35,343 nt of DNA, taken from the NCBI GenBank assembly GCA_004335835.1, contig RWJK01001607.1:1-35343 (forward strand), in the 5' to 3' direction. The notes below the pieces were generated by a model, which ran no database searches, had not been told where the DNA came from, and saw nothing but the letters and a program-made list of their open reading frames with translations. Position 1 is the first letter of the stretch, and each line of letters starts with the position of its first letter. Origin of the DNA: Scenedesmus sp. ARA3 (Eukaryota; Chlorophyta; Chlorophyceae; Sphaeropleales; Scenedesmaceae). The position numbers were made by a program, and so were the translations under genes. Shown in pieces: positions 1 to 15,254 of the stretch.

Positions 1-39
1 GCTGCTGCTAAAGCCGCATAACATCTGCTGAGCCCTCAC

Positions 40-4189
<4,150 letters not shown>

Positions 4190-4225
4190 AGTGTGTTGTC
4201 TGAAAAGCAATCGACAGCACTTCAA

Positions 4226-4979
4226 GGACAGGACGACAGAGTGCTAAGTGGTGACTATGCCATCAAGGACGTGTCAGGGCGTGAGGTGTTTCTTTACACT
4301 CAAAATTGGATGGAGAAGTTGTGCGCGATGAGTGAGTCTAATGCATCAACGGAACCGTAAGTCGTCACTAACACATGCGTCTCAGGTCCTGCTGGCTCTC
4401 CACCACTCTTGCTGTTAGCTATGCTGGCTCCCGTGCAGTGTTTCTGATCGCTTTGCTGCGGTATAAAGGGCGAGGCGCGCACACGTAGCGCTCCAAGTCA
4501 AAGCATACAAGAGCGGGAAAGCTCGGGCCACATCCGTGGCAACGTCAACAGTGCAGCTGAGATCTAGCAGAAATTGATCGTTCGGCTGTTTGTTCAAGCG
4601 CAGGCGTTTGGCCTGCGAGCAGCGCGGCACATACAAATGGAGTAGGCAGCACCGCAACAGTGTAGCTACGTATTGTAGCGAAGTGGGCTTCAGTCCCTAG
4701 TACCGCTCCCAACGGGCTGGTGGCCTGCTGTGCCACCAGCCTGAGGAGGGGCCAAGGCCTGTCGAGGCCAGCGCATGGTGAACATCCACACGGTGAGCCA
4801 CTGGTAAAGGGCATACGCTGCCTACCAATCATCGTATTGACGAGGACTAGGCGCGTGCAGCCCCGCAAGGCTTTGTTGGCGAGGGTTTACAGTAGACGTG
4901 TTCAACCAGCTTGATCCCGGGATGTTTGCTATGCACGTGATAATGAACCGTTTCATTTGGGTTTGCTGGCTTGATTTGC
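4226..4979. other. Spacer between the divergent deformylase and Gln-rich protein genes
   Basis: About 750 bp between the deformylase start and the first ATG chosen for the next gene. It probably holds both promoters and 5' leaders. A short open stretch (about 4205-4356, plus) encoding GDYAIKDVSGREVFLYTQNW, followed by GTAAGT, could be a 5' exon, but it has no in-frame ATG before NWMEK and does not join the next exon in phase. No clear TATA box was seen. Confidence 0.35.
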
Positions 4980-5522
4980 ATGACGCAGGCAAGCGGGGAC
5001 GGCCAGGTGCATGGAGAAGCTGACAGCAGCAAGCGCCAGCAGCATGAAGCAAGGTCCAGCATGAGGGTGGACGCACAAGACCACAAGGTGTGCACAGCAT
5101 CACTTCTGCTCCAGACGCTCTGTAACTTCCTGTGCGATTAAGTGCATGTATCACGGGGCCTGCATGCATGCGGCTGTGTGGTGCATAGTGTGTGGTATCC
5201 CACAAACTTTCCTGAACCGCACCCCTCGCTGCCCATGTGCCTTTTGCTTGCCGCTGCTCCCGTTGTTTGCTGTCTACAGGACCAGGCTGATGCCCAAGCA
5301 GCAGCAGCTGATGTCGATGCCAGCAGCAGCGGCAGCAGCGTGCGGAGTTCCACCAGGGACAGGCTGCTCCCTGTTGCTGCAGGGCGTACAAAGTCGCCCT
5401 GCAAGCGCGCAGCGTCAGCAGCACCAGCACCAGCAGGGGCTGCCACAGCACCTGATCAGGGAGCCGTTGCAGCAAGCGGTCTGCAGGAGCTCCCAGATGC
5501 AGCAGCAGTGGCAGCATTCCCT

Positions 5523-5556
<34 letters not shown>

Positions 5557-8500
5557 CTGTGCAGGAGAGCAGCACCAGCACCGTGAGCCCCAGCCAGCAG
5601 CGCCCCAGGGGGTGGCTGGCTATGCTCCCCAGCCCCACTCAAGACGACCACGAGACCAGCAATGTGTTCGCAGCAGACGCAAGGGACCAGACTGCTGGCC
5701 CAAGCATCCTGCAGCATGTACAGCTGCCCTCACCAGCAGCTAGCGCCGCCACACTCGAGCAGACCGCAGCAGCAGACAGCGCTACAGCAGCAGCAGCGGC
5801 ACAGCAGCACCCTGGCAGCGCCGCCACCGGCGTGCGCGCACCGCGCCCCACCCCGCTACTGGTGGGCTGCGACACCCCGCCACGCACCACCGGCCTCACC
5901 AGCGCCAGCAGCAGCAGCAGGTTCAGCCAAGGCCACGGCAGCGGCTCCCCGCAGCAGCAGCCTGGAAGCGCCGGCCATGCATCAGCAAGCCGGCCGCCGT
6001 CTGGCCTGCAGAACCGCCCTGCAGCACTGCAGATCCAGCCGCCGGCGAGCCCCTTGGGCGGCGGCTGCGTAACCCCTAGCGGCTTTCTAAGCCCTAATGC
6101 AATGGCCAGGCCCTACAGTGGGCCGCCTGTGTTAGTTGATGACCTGGATCTAGATGTGATCGATGGCGTGAGCAATGACGGCGGCACTGGCGGCAGCAAC
6201 AGCGCCAGCAGCATCCCGGTTGTGAATGCCGCGCTGCGCAGCGGCGGCCTGCGCAGCAGCAGAGACCACGGGGACCTGCGCAGGACTGCGCTGATGAACC
6301 AGATGCTCAGCCCGAGGCCCATGATGTCTCTGAGCACTCCCAGCAGCGGCCCACCAAGCCTGGTGTTCACTGGCGAAACGCGCGCACGGTGCGTGGGCCC
6401 CCTACCAGGTAGTGGAGGCAGCACTCCCTCAGGCACTGCTGAAGGCGAAGGTGTAGCACCAAGCTTCAACAGCACCGCAGAGCACCTGCAGCAGCTGCTG
6501 ACCAGCAGCGTGCGCAATGCACGCGGCACGCCGCCAGCTGGCTCTGCAGCCTCTCCCTCAGCTGCTGGCAGCATCTGCAACGGCAGCAGCGGCAGCATCT
6601 TGGATCGGCCCACCCGCAGCCTGCCAGTCACGCCTGCTGCCTCGCGCTACAACGTGGCAGCAGCAATGGGCGCCGCAGCCGGCAGCAGCAGCACGGCGTC
6701 CTACGCGCCGCCCAGCAGCAGCCGCAGCAGCAGCATGACAGCCTCACCCGTAGTGCCGCCGCCGTCACACGGCCCTGCAGCCGCATTGCTGGCTGGTAGC
6801 GTTGTGCCGAGCCCTCGCACGCCGCGCTCGCCGCTCAGCATGGTTCTAAGCCCGCGGCCAGGCAGTGGTATGGCGTATGCGTTGCAGCCTGGCAGCGCGT
6901 CAGCGCATGGAACACCTACTGCGCTGCCACCACCTCTGTTTGGGCCTGGTGTGAGCCTGGCGCCTGCAGGCGTGAGTGCCGGCAGCAGCCCGAGCGCAGA
7001 CGTGAGCAGCAGCGCAGCACTGCAGCAGCCTGGCTCAGCACGCACAAGCTTCATGTCGCCCGCTGGCTCGCGCCTGAGTGCTGCATCACCCTCACCCACA
7101 CTGGGTGTTGCAGCAGCGCTTGCCGCGGCGCAGCAGCAGCAGCTGCTGCAGGACTATACAGAGCAGCAGCAGCAGCAGGATGTGCAGGCGATTGCTTCAG
7201 CGCAGCGCGATGTAGATGAGGCTGCCAGCCAACCAGCCATCAGCCTGGATGGCGCTTCAGCATCTGTGCCACCGCAGCCGCTGGCGCGCCGCCCCTGGCA
7301 GCAGCAGCAGCAGCAGCCGGAGCACCTGCCGCAGCTGCTGCGGCAGCAGCTGCAGCTGCATGACACGCGGCTGGGTCCGCACGGCGAGAGCCCCCTCTCG
7401 CCGTCGCACCACAGCGCGCTGATCCAGCAGCAGCACCGCGGTGAGGGAGGATTGCGGTCCTCCCCCACACGCCCTACACCCCTGGTCCCACCCGCGTTAG
7501 CGGCAGCGGCAGCAGCGGCGCACGCAGTGCGCCGCGCTGACGCAGCAGCAAGCGCAGCAGCAGCAGCCGATGAGGCTGCTGCAGCTGCGTGCGAGGTGGA
7601 GGATGTAGGGCCGCGGAGTGATGTTCACGAGTGGTTGGACCAACACTCGTGGCGCTTTTCATATGAGCTGCCGACGCACCTGCGTGACGCTGCCGAGTTC
7701 GCTCGGGACAGCAGCAGCAGCAGCGGCAACGGCAACATTGGACACGGCCTGGTGAGCATCATCACACCACACGATGCGGTGTCGGTGACAGCTGCTGGGC
7801 CGTTTGCAGGGAGCCCACCACAGGGCGGCAGCAGCAGCAGAAGCAGCAGCAGGGGCAGCGGTGGTGGAAGGTATGGCGGTACTGCAGTAGGCGCCAGGCA
7901 CAGGCAGCACTTTTCAGGCAGTTTTGACAGGAGTGCAGCAGCAGGCGATGAGCAAAGCCTGCAGCTGCAGCAGCTAGGTGACCTGGCGTCTCGGTTGGAG
8001 CGGTTTCTGCCAAGAGCAGCTGCGGAGCGCAGCCCACAGGCTAGCAGTGCTGCTGAGGTGCCGGGGTTTGACAGCAGCTATCGGCAGCTGCAAGGCGTAA
8101 CTGCCCTGAGAGGGCCTGCAGCAGCTGATGCCAGCGCGAGTCAGATGGACCAGGACAGGTTGGATACACAGCAGCACAGCAGCAGCTTTGGTTGCGCTGC
8201 TGCCAGCAGCAGTGAATGCTGTGCTGCTGCTGCTGCAGCAAGTGGCAGCAGCTTCCAGGTGTTGGCCAGCAGCAGGGCAGAAGCCGCAACAGCAGCACCC
8301 GCCCTAGCAGCAGCATCTAGCAGTGCCATGATGCGTACGGCTGCTCAGCAGCAGCAGCAGCAGCAGCAGGACAATGCTCAGCCACATGCTAGCAGCAGCA
8401 GCAGGCCGGGCGGCAGCAGCAGCAGCAGCAGTGTAAGGCTGCTGAGCCCCGGCAGTCACAGGTACACTGCAGGCAGCCCTGTAGCAGCAGACTGCTGCTG

Positions 8501-9095
8501 CTGCACCTGCGCACCAACGTCACCTGTACTGCCAGCTGCAGAAGCTGCGGCGGCAGAGGGCATGCGAGCAGTGCGTGTTGAGGGTTTGGGCGGCGGCAGC
8601 TGCAGCAGCGGTGCAGCAGCAGCAGCAGATGAGCACTTGGCAGTTCCCGCAGCGGCAGTTGAGGAAGCCGGTGTGCAGCTGTCACCTGCTCGCAGCTGGC
8701 AGCAGCAGCTGCGCGATGGGACACCTGCAGCAGCGCTGCAGGTACAACGGCAGCAGCAACAGCGCCAGGCGCTGCTGCAGCAGCCGATGCAACTTGAGAC
8801 AGCGGCAGCTGTTTGTGCGGGCGCAGCAGACACCCAGGTTGAACCAACAGCAGGCTTTGTGGACAGCACACGGGCTTCAGATGCGGCAGCAGATGCAGCA
8901 GCAGCTGCATCGGCACATGTGCGGGGTGATGTTGTTCCACGCGAGTGCGGAGGACAAATCTCTGCAGGGGTGCTGCTGCGTGATGGTGTGTATGTGTCAA
9001 AGCTGCTGGCTTCCCTGCCTGGTGTGGATGCACGCAGCCCGCATGTGCAGCATGCTGTGCGGGAGCTGCAGGGCAATGCTGTGACAATGATGTGA
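4980..9095 (+). CDS. Large Gln/Ala/Ser-rich, mostly disordered protein with an LPGVD C-terminal segment; function unknown
   Basis: Two exons, 4980-5087 and 5280-9095, join in phase 0 (donor GTGTGC, acceptor CTACAG) and give ~1,307 residues ending in TGA. The ATG at 4980 begins MTQASGDGQVHGEAD; an ATG at 5142 in the same frame would instead read through the intron. Almost all of the protein is low complexity: poly-Gln runs of 7-11 encoded by CAG, Ser and Ala runs, and many Ser-Pro/Thr-Pro sites such as SPRPMMSLSTPSS and GCDTPPRTTG that could be phosphorylated. Ordered-looking patches are few: DVHEWLDQHSWRFSYELPTH (around residue 820) and the C-terminus VYVSKLLASLPGVD followed by VQHAVRELQ. The latter resembles the LPGVD segment near the C-terminus of proteasome subunit RPN10, but no VWA domain or UIM is visible. 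I do not recognise the family. Confidence 0.72.
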
Positions 9096-11570
9096 CAAGT
9101 GACGAGTTGACCAGATGACAGGACTTGAATGTGTGTGCAGTGCTTGTGCTGGCTGGGAATGAAGCTGAAATGTTGCAGTAGGCTGATGTGGATGTGGTGG
9201 AAGGGCATTGTTGCATGCAGGGTTTCCTTGCAAGTCAGATGCCACACTCTTGTGCAGTCTGCAAGGAATGTATGCTGGCACGTAGACATCGACAGTTTCT
9301 TGGCAGTTTTGCTAGTTGCACTAGTTGCACACATGCTGGACTTGACCTACTTGATGCGTCACACCATGTTGCACCATGCTGCACAATGTTGCACACTTCG
9401 GTCATCGATTTGTGCGCCTGCAGGAGTTGCAGCTTGCTAGGAAGCACTAGTTGCCGCAACAGCTTATTCATTTGGGCAGCTGTGCCTGTAGTAATGTAGC
9501 CACAGCAACAACTCTCAGAGGGTTGCGCCGCTGTGCGTGCTGTGCTGGAGTGGGTGGTTGGGCGAGGTTGTGTGCGTTTAACGCATGTGTTGAAACTTTT
9601 AGGGAGGCCTCGCAATGCGCATTCTGCGCAGACGGCTGGTTGTCACACTGCAGTAGGTGCATGTTGCAGCAGAGGAGGCATTGCTGCACCTTGCAGCACA
9701 CTCTGACAGCGAACGACGCGCTGTCACAGCTGTGAAGTGCTGTGTCTTTTCTGGTGCTGTCAGCATGATTTGGATTGTCCGGCATTTTTCAGCAGGTTCC
9801 TGTTGCTTCAGGAGCATTGTGGAGACTGTGGAGACTGTTCTAGTGTGCTCACTCTAGAACGTTTCGGACGTACGAGTAGAGGCTTGCTTGCTGTGTGAGT
9901 GCATGCTGGCGTGCATAGCAGATAGGCACATTGTTGGGCAAGACAGCAGCAGACAGGACAGCAGCAAAAATTCTGGCATATCCCTTGCAAGCATGCATGA
10001 TGGCATGTGCAACATGAGGCACGACGAGTGTGCGTGTAGCTGCGTTCGGTAGGGTTGACATGTGGCATGCTGCTCCCATGCATTCGCCAGCTGCTGTAAT
10101 GGGCCATGTATGCTGCAGAAATTCAACACACAGCAATTGCCTGTGTGGCTGCAAGGTTTGTGTGGCTGGAAGCATAGCGATCCGCAGGCAGCTGGCATGC
10201 TGTGTGTGCGTGGCTTTCTGCACTCTGCTATTATACGGACATGACTTGTGGTTCTTCCGTTGCGCTTTCCTAGCTGGTGTGTTATTTGTGGCAGCTGTAC
10301 CGACACCCAGCAGCTGGTGCTGTAGTGGTATCTGTGTACGCTGCCGCTGCACAGCTGATGTTACCTATGGTGTGATGACTTAGCTGGGTGTTCTCTCTCC
10401 TGGGTGCAGCCGCGCACGTGCTGGACTAGAACATGGTTATGTTGTGAGCCTGGAGCTTTCCTAGTTTTGAGGTTGTGTGACACCATCACCTTGTGGGCGG
10501 AGAGGTTAGCTGCACCTTGCAGTACTCACTTATGTGCTCTTCGTACTTACCTGCCTAGTTGAAACCTTCCTAGATAGAAGTTGAGAACGCTGTCACCAAG
10601 CATGAGGCCAGCAGCCACGCCCTGAAAGTGGCGTTGCTTCCGGCGGGCATGCAAGCTGGCAGCAACTGTCTGTGTGTGGATGGCAGTCAAGAGCTGGTGA
10701 CACGCGATACAACCTGTGACGAGGCAATTCTGCCAACACTTGGTGCATGGTTTTGCAAACCACCTGCTGCGTTCACGTTACCAGCCGCAGCAGTGCGGCA
10801 CTGTGCATCTGCACGTGCCACTGCTGGTGAAGCTGTCGGCACGGTGTTGCACAGCAGTAGTGTTTCAAACACAACGGTTGTGTGTGCATGCCGGGCATGC
10901 CATCTGAGTTTCGTTGCGGGACTGGTCTTGCATAGTTGGGTGGAGTTGCTCAGCTGTAACATTTGCACTCTCTACCTTGAATGCTTCACATGTGCCACTC
11001 ACTTCACATGTGCCACTCACTTCACATGTGCCACTCACTTCACATGGAGGCGCACATCAGCAGCAGGCTAAAGCCGCGCTTGGAACTACTCTGTTGCGTG
11101 CGTTACTGATAGGAAGGCAAGGACAACGGCAGCTAGCTTGGGTGCCACTCACGTGCGCCCTGCGGTGGAAATGTTCTTCTTTGAAAGCACGACTACATGA
11201 CATCGAACACTGCAACTGAGAATCGTGAGTGTCAGCTGCTGAAGCAATCAGCTCAAGGTACCGCTAGACTTGCAAGGGTTACAGCATGTAGGGCACAATC
11301 GCCTGGCACAATACTGTTAGGGTTCACCCAGGCTTTCAACGTAAACAGGGCTGCTGCTGCTCAGCGACTCGTTGAACAATCTCAGCACCGCAAGCATGTG
11401 TCCGTGCACATAGTGCACAGTAAGCGCTCAACCCTGCTGCCTCATTGAAACCAGCACGCTTCTTTTGCGGACTACATAGCAGACAGCCCTGAGTCGCCGT
11501 AGTTCAAATGAGAACCTGCTCAAGCTCGCACGAGGTTCAAATACCACAGCTGGCAGCTGCATGTCTGCTG
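9096..11570. other. Intergenic region between two convergent genes
   Basis: About 2.5 kb without a supportable exon. Reading frames of 60-170 codons occur on both strands but are Cys/His-rich, lack splice-consistent neighbours and overlap each other. The region must contain the 3' UTRs of both convergent genes. A TGTAA (the green-algal polyadenylation motif) lies on the minus strand at 11279-11283, ~290 bp past the stop of the minus-strand gene; this may be chance. Confidence 0.5.
10984..11046. repeat. 18-bp minisatellite, ~3.5 copies
   Basis: The unit CTTCACATGTGCCACTCA is repeated three times exactly, plus a partial fourth copy (starts at 10984, 11002, 11020 and 11038). In one plus-strand frame it would encode repeated CATHFT, but the surrounding frame is not convincing as a gene. 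Confidence 0.95.
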
Positions 11571-14070
11571 TCACAGCCTTTTGACTGACGCAGGTAGCAG
11601 ATGCCCCAGCAGCTGGCTGGTGCTGCCGCCCAGCTGCACTGCTTGCTGCTTGCCAGTCCTGCGCATCAGCTTTATGATGTCCCCGTCGCGAAGGCCGCAG
11701 CTGCTGAGGCGCTGAAATGGCTGCAGCTCAGCCCCGTACAACGACAGCACCTGGCTATCTGCTCTGACCTTGATGTGAGCCTCAATGCCAATCGCAAGCT
11801 GGTACACAAAAAAGTGTGGGGGCTTGCGCATGTAGAAGGACCTGGACTTGCCGCCCTTCTTCCAAGACACCTCGAAATGGATGCTGTTATTCACACTGCA
11901 GCCTCCGCTGCCCCTTGCAATGATGTTGTCATGTCCCTGCGTGTGCATAACCGCAGCGGTTGGCAGGGCGCCACGGCGACATCAGGGCAGCCAAAGCAAG
12001 GACATGTGCATGCAGTTCTGCATGGCGTGCCATGCTGCAGCAACATGTTGCATGCCACGGCCTGCTATGGATTGCACCTAGCAGCGTTCTGGCTTCTGTT
12101 TGCCTGATGGGCAAAATGCATCCATCAGCAACCAAACAGGTGCTAGGGCTGGAGTCCACGGCATTTGACACGCATGCCACACCACGGCAGCTGGTTGATG
12201 GATTAATCTCAGCTTGTTGCTGCCTGACCTGGACTTCACCAAGTACAAGCTGCTGCTTCTGTTGCTGCTGCTACTGCTGCTGATGCCGTTGCCTTACCTC
12301 ACTGATCAGCATGTTGCCCAGCACGCCAGTGATTGATGCCACGTCATCACGCCGCAGCAGGATGGAGTCAGGTCCCAGCAGGAACAGCTCGTGCGGGTCA
12401 GCAATGCGTGACACCTTCTCCCCGGTGTTGGCAAACTTCAGCACAGCGTCCTACAAGCAGGCAGTTGTAGCGCGAAATGGGAGTTTTAGGTATAGCATGT
12501 TGCACCGTCAGCTGATTACGAAGCCCAGCCTGCAGCAACTGCCAGTGCGTGCACTTGTGCAGGGACTAAATAAACCACATATCAGGGCAGGATTGCTGAA
12601 ATTATTTGCCACCTTGATGCAAGTACTTTCACTGTCTTTGGCAGCATTCACCGTGGTTATGTCACACTGCCAATCACCAAGCATTGAACTGTCAACGGCA
12701 TGTACACTTCGTTTTACATTGTGCTGCACACTGTCCCAGAAGTGTGGGACGAGCACTCACGCACCTTGACAAACACACGCTCCTTTTCATCCATCATTGC
12801 ACTCTGCATGCCTGCCGGCAGCCAGTCGTTGAACGTGTAGGATTTCCAGGCCCACTGCCCCTTCCTGATGGAGAAGCCGCTGCCAATAACGTCGCTGGGC
12901 TCCTCGTTGAACAGGGACTTGTACAGCTTGCCATGCACCTGCAAAGGCAGCAGATGTCAAGCAGGGGAAGGACAAATCAAATCGATTGGCTGGCTAATGC
13001 GGCAGATCTTTATGGGTGCTCGTATCATAAAATGTAGCCCGGGCAGGGGGTGCAGCACATGCGCCGGCAGGCCTGCCCTGATAATGCAGCAGGTGACTTG
13101 CTTGCCACTTCAACTGAACAGCTCAAAAATGCAGGCTTGGTTGTTGCTAACACCTCACCCACTGCCAAACAGTGCTTCTGGCTGCTGGGCAACAGCACGG
13201 GGAGAGCTGTCGGGGTGTGCAAAGACATACACGTGTACCTGGCCGTAGTCGCTGCTGATGTGCTGGATCTCTGAGGTCTTCTAGAAGGAGATGTAGCCAG
13301 CCTGGCAATGCACACCGTTGCAGTGCCAGTCCACCTCACCACCCTTGGCATACAGCACCATGCCTGCATGGTCCTCCCTGCAACAGCAAAGGTTGTTGCA
13401 GCATCAGCAGCAGCAATAGCGCGTTTTTCACCTCAACCCCAGTCGCATTACGCAGAAGTAGGATTCCACTTGAAAGAGCGCACAACTACCAGTCACAGCG
13501 TGCCTGGATGGCAGAGGCACATACGCTGAAAAGCTGCTAGCACATGTTTAGATAATGGCTGCTAACAGAGGCTTGGAAAGCACTAAACAAAGCAGTCCGC
13601 CCATCAGCTGCTGCAGCAACAGCAGTGGCACTATGATATGCACTACATGTGGTGCCATACCCTTCATCTCACCTTGCATGTGGTGCCATACCCTTCATCT
13701 CACCTTGCATGTGGTGCCATACCCTTCATCTCACCTTGCATGTGGTCCCATACCCTTCATCTCACCTTGCATCAATGGGCCCCCGCGTGCTGTTGCAGCT
13801 GACGCTGTAACTGCCAACAAGGATATAATGGTGTTCGTCCAGCGTAGTTTTAGATGCGTATTTGATGAATACACCCAGCCTGGCGTCAGGGTTCAGGCCA
13901 GCAGCGCTCAGTGCACTGCTGAGAGCCGCATCGCTGCTGGTCAGTGCCGGGTCTTTGATCATGTTCATGAGGCTATAGCTGGAAAAGCCAGGAGGGCCGC
14001 TGCTAGGCATGGTGGAGAGGTAAGTGCTGTCATCTGCTGTGCTGCGAGGTGTGCGTAGGTTAAGCATCAC
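11571..14070 (-). CDS. Unrecognised protein with a ubiquitin-like C-terminal segment; one in-frame TAG
   Basis: Five exons on the minus strand: 13819-14070 (ATG at 14070, or at 14010 giving MPSSGPPGFSSYSLMNMIKD), ~13239-13377, 12765-12938, 12298-12450 and 11571-11936, ending in TGA. The last three join exactly in phase 0. For exon 2 a start at 13373 (second AG of GCAGGGAG) keeps phase. The product is ~340-360 residues. Exon 3 encodes GKLYKSLFNEEPSDVIGSGF then SIRKGQWAWKSYTFNDWLP, loosely reminiscent of a beta-sandwich lectin or lyase fold. Exon 5 encodes HFEVSWKKGGKSRSFYMRKP, then VYQLAIGIEAHIKVRADSQV, LYGAELQPFQRLSSCGLRDG and DIIKLMRR, the pattern of a ubiquitin-like fold, with no C-terminal Gly-Gly. 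A TAG at 13281-13283 interrupts exon 2 between GYISF and KTSEIQ; it may be a real stop (pseudogene), a sequence error, or the end of a 54-nt in-phase intron (GTGGAC...TTCTAG). Function unknown. Confidence 0.68.
13646..13769. repeat. 31-bp minisatellite, four copies, in an intron
   Basis: Four head-to-tail units of 31 bp start at 13646, 13677, 13708 and 13739, each beginning CATGTGGTGCCATACCCTTC. The fourth unit has one substitution (GGTCCC). The array lies in the first intron of the ubiquitin-like gene and does not resemble either flanking exon. Confidence 0.95.
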
Positions 14071-14499
14071 TTAGCTGGGTTGCGCGGTGGTAGAGGGCCT
14101 AATCAGAAGTAAGAACACAAACACACATAAGATACATCATTAGAACCTCAGTTGCTGTGCAACTGCAATTCGTGCTGGAATCCGTGCGGGTCACCCGTCA
14201 ACCTTGGCCGTGTCGAGCGCCAATTTGCGAACGCCCAGGTTATCAGTAAACATCGTATTGTGTGCTAGGCGATCAGAACGGTAGATTTCGCTTGTTCTTG
14301 CATATTCTAGGCCGGTTTCGTGGTCAACCAACTAGTTACCACCAACACCAACACTATCAGCGCGCACCACCCAACGCCCCAATGACGCATACTTGCTCCA
14401 TTCAGTTTCCTGAATCTAGCACACTGAGACTTCAACTCCGAAGCAGTTCAGGTTCGGATACTGAGCTGCAAATGGCTGCTGTCACACACTGCACTGTCG

Positions 14500-15245
14500 C
14501 TGCCGCTGAACGCACTGCCTGTCAACAGCCCTTGCACGTTCTCTGCGCCACTGCAGGCTAAACCAGCTCCTGCTGCCGCATGTTCTCTGGGCCACTGTGG
14601 CCACAACCCAGCTCCTCTTCTGCATCCTGCTGCCCCTACACGCTTGCTGTTGCTGCTACTGCTCAACGCATTGCCTGTCAGACAGGCTGCTGGCAGCAGC
14701 CCTGACATGTTCTCTGCGCCGCTGCTGAGAGATCCAGCTGCTGCTCAGCAGTGCTGCCTCATGTCTTCAGCGCCACTGCGGGCAGGCTGATAGGCCAGCG
14801 CAGCCCTTGCTCTGGTCATGTTTGCTGAGCCACTGCAGGCAGGCCCAGCTCCTCCTGTGCATCTGTGCTGCCGTCACACGCTGCGCTGCTGCTGCCGCTC
14901 AGGGCAGTGCCTGCCACCAGCCATTACATGTGTAACCGTGGTCCACTGCTGGCAAAGCCAGCTCCCGCTGCCTCATGTCTTCTGCGCTGCACTGTTGCTG
15001 CCGCACAATGCACGGCGTGTCGATGCGTCTCCTGCGACACTGTGGCAAATGCAGCCCCTGCCCTGCTCATGTCTTCTGCGCCACTGCGGGCAGGCCCAGC
15101 TCCTCCTTTGCATCTGTGCTGCCGTCGCACGCTGCGCTGCTGAAACTGGGCCACTGCTGAAACTGGGCCACTGCTGAAACATCCAGCTCCTGCTGCCTCA
15201 AGGATTCTGCGACACTGCGGGCAGGCTCGTAGGCAAGCGCAGCTC
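14500..15245 (-). repeat. Array of ~6-7 decayed copies of the last VPS60 exon
   Basis: Downstream of the VPS60 stop, the minus strand repeats the terminal exon. The copy at ~15065-15135 reads [15 protein letters not shown] then TGA. The copy at ~14815-14880 reads [15 protein letters not shown] then TGA. Copies at ~15195-15235 (SLPAVSQNP then TGA) and ~14765-14800 (ISLPAVALKT then TGA) keep only the end. Others near 14530-14560, 14590-14640 and 14705-14730 are weaker and out of frame. At least four copies keep a TGA in frame with the LPAV segment. A minus-strand TGTAA occurs at 14924-14928 inside the array. Confidence 0.8.
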
Positions 15246-15254
15246 CTGCACTGC

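Noticed and set aside
4205..4356. Possible 5' exon encoding GDYAIKDVSGREVFLYTQNW, followed by GTAAGT
   Set aside because: No start codon before NWMEK, and using it would force the 4980-5087 exon into a frame with a TGA. Left as an open question.
10628..11071. 147-codon plus-strand frame containing CATHFT repeats
   Set aside because: No splice partners and Cys-rich composition typical of random frames here; the repeats are the 18-bp minisatellite.
11505..11540. GAGGTTCAAATACC resembling a tRNA T-arm (also GGTTTGATTCC near 18232)
   Set aside because: No matching D-arm, anticodon arm or acceptor stem could be folded around either.
13281..13283. Alternative nuclear code with TAG as glutamine
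   Set aside because: Only one in-frame TAG among ~40 exons; a single codon is better explained by error, mutation or a small intron.
13646..13769. 31-bp direct repeats as a CRISPR array
   Set aside because: The units are head to tail with no spacers, inside an intron of a nuclear gene.
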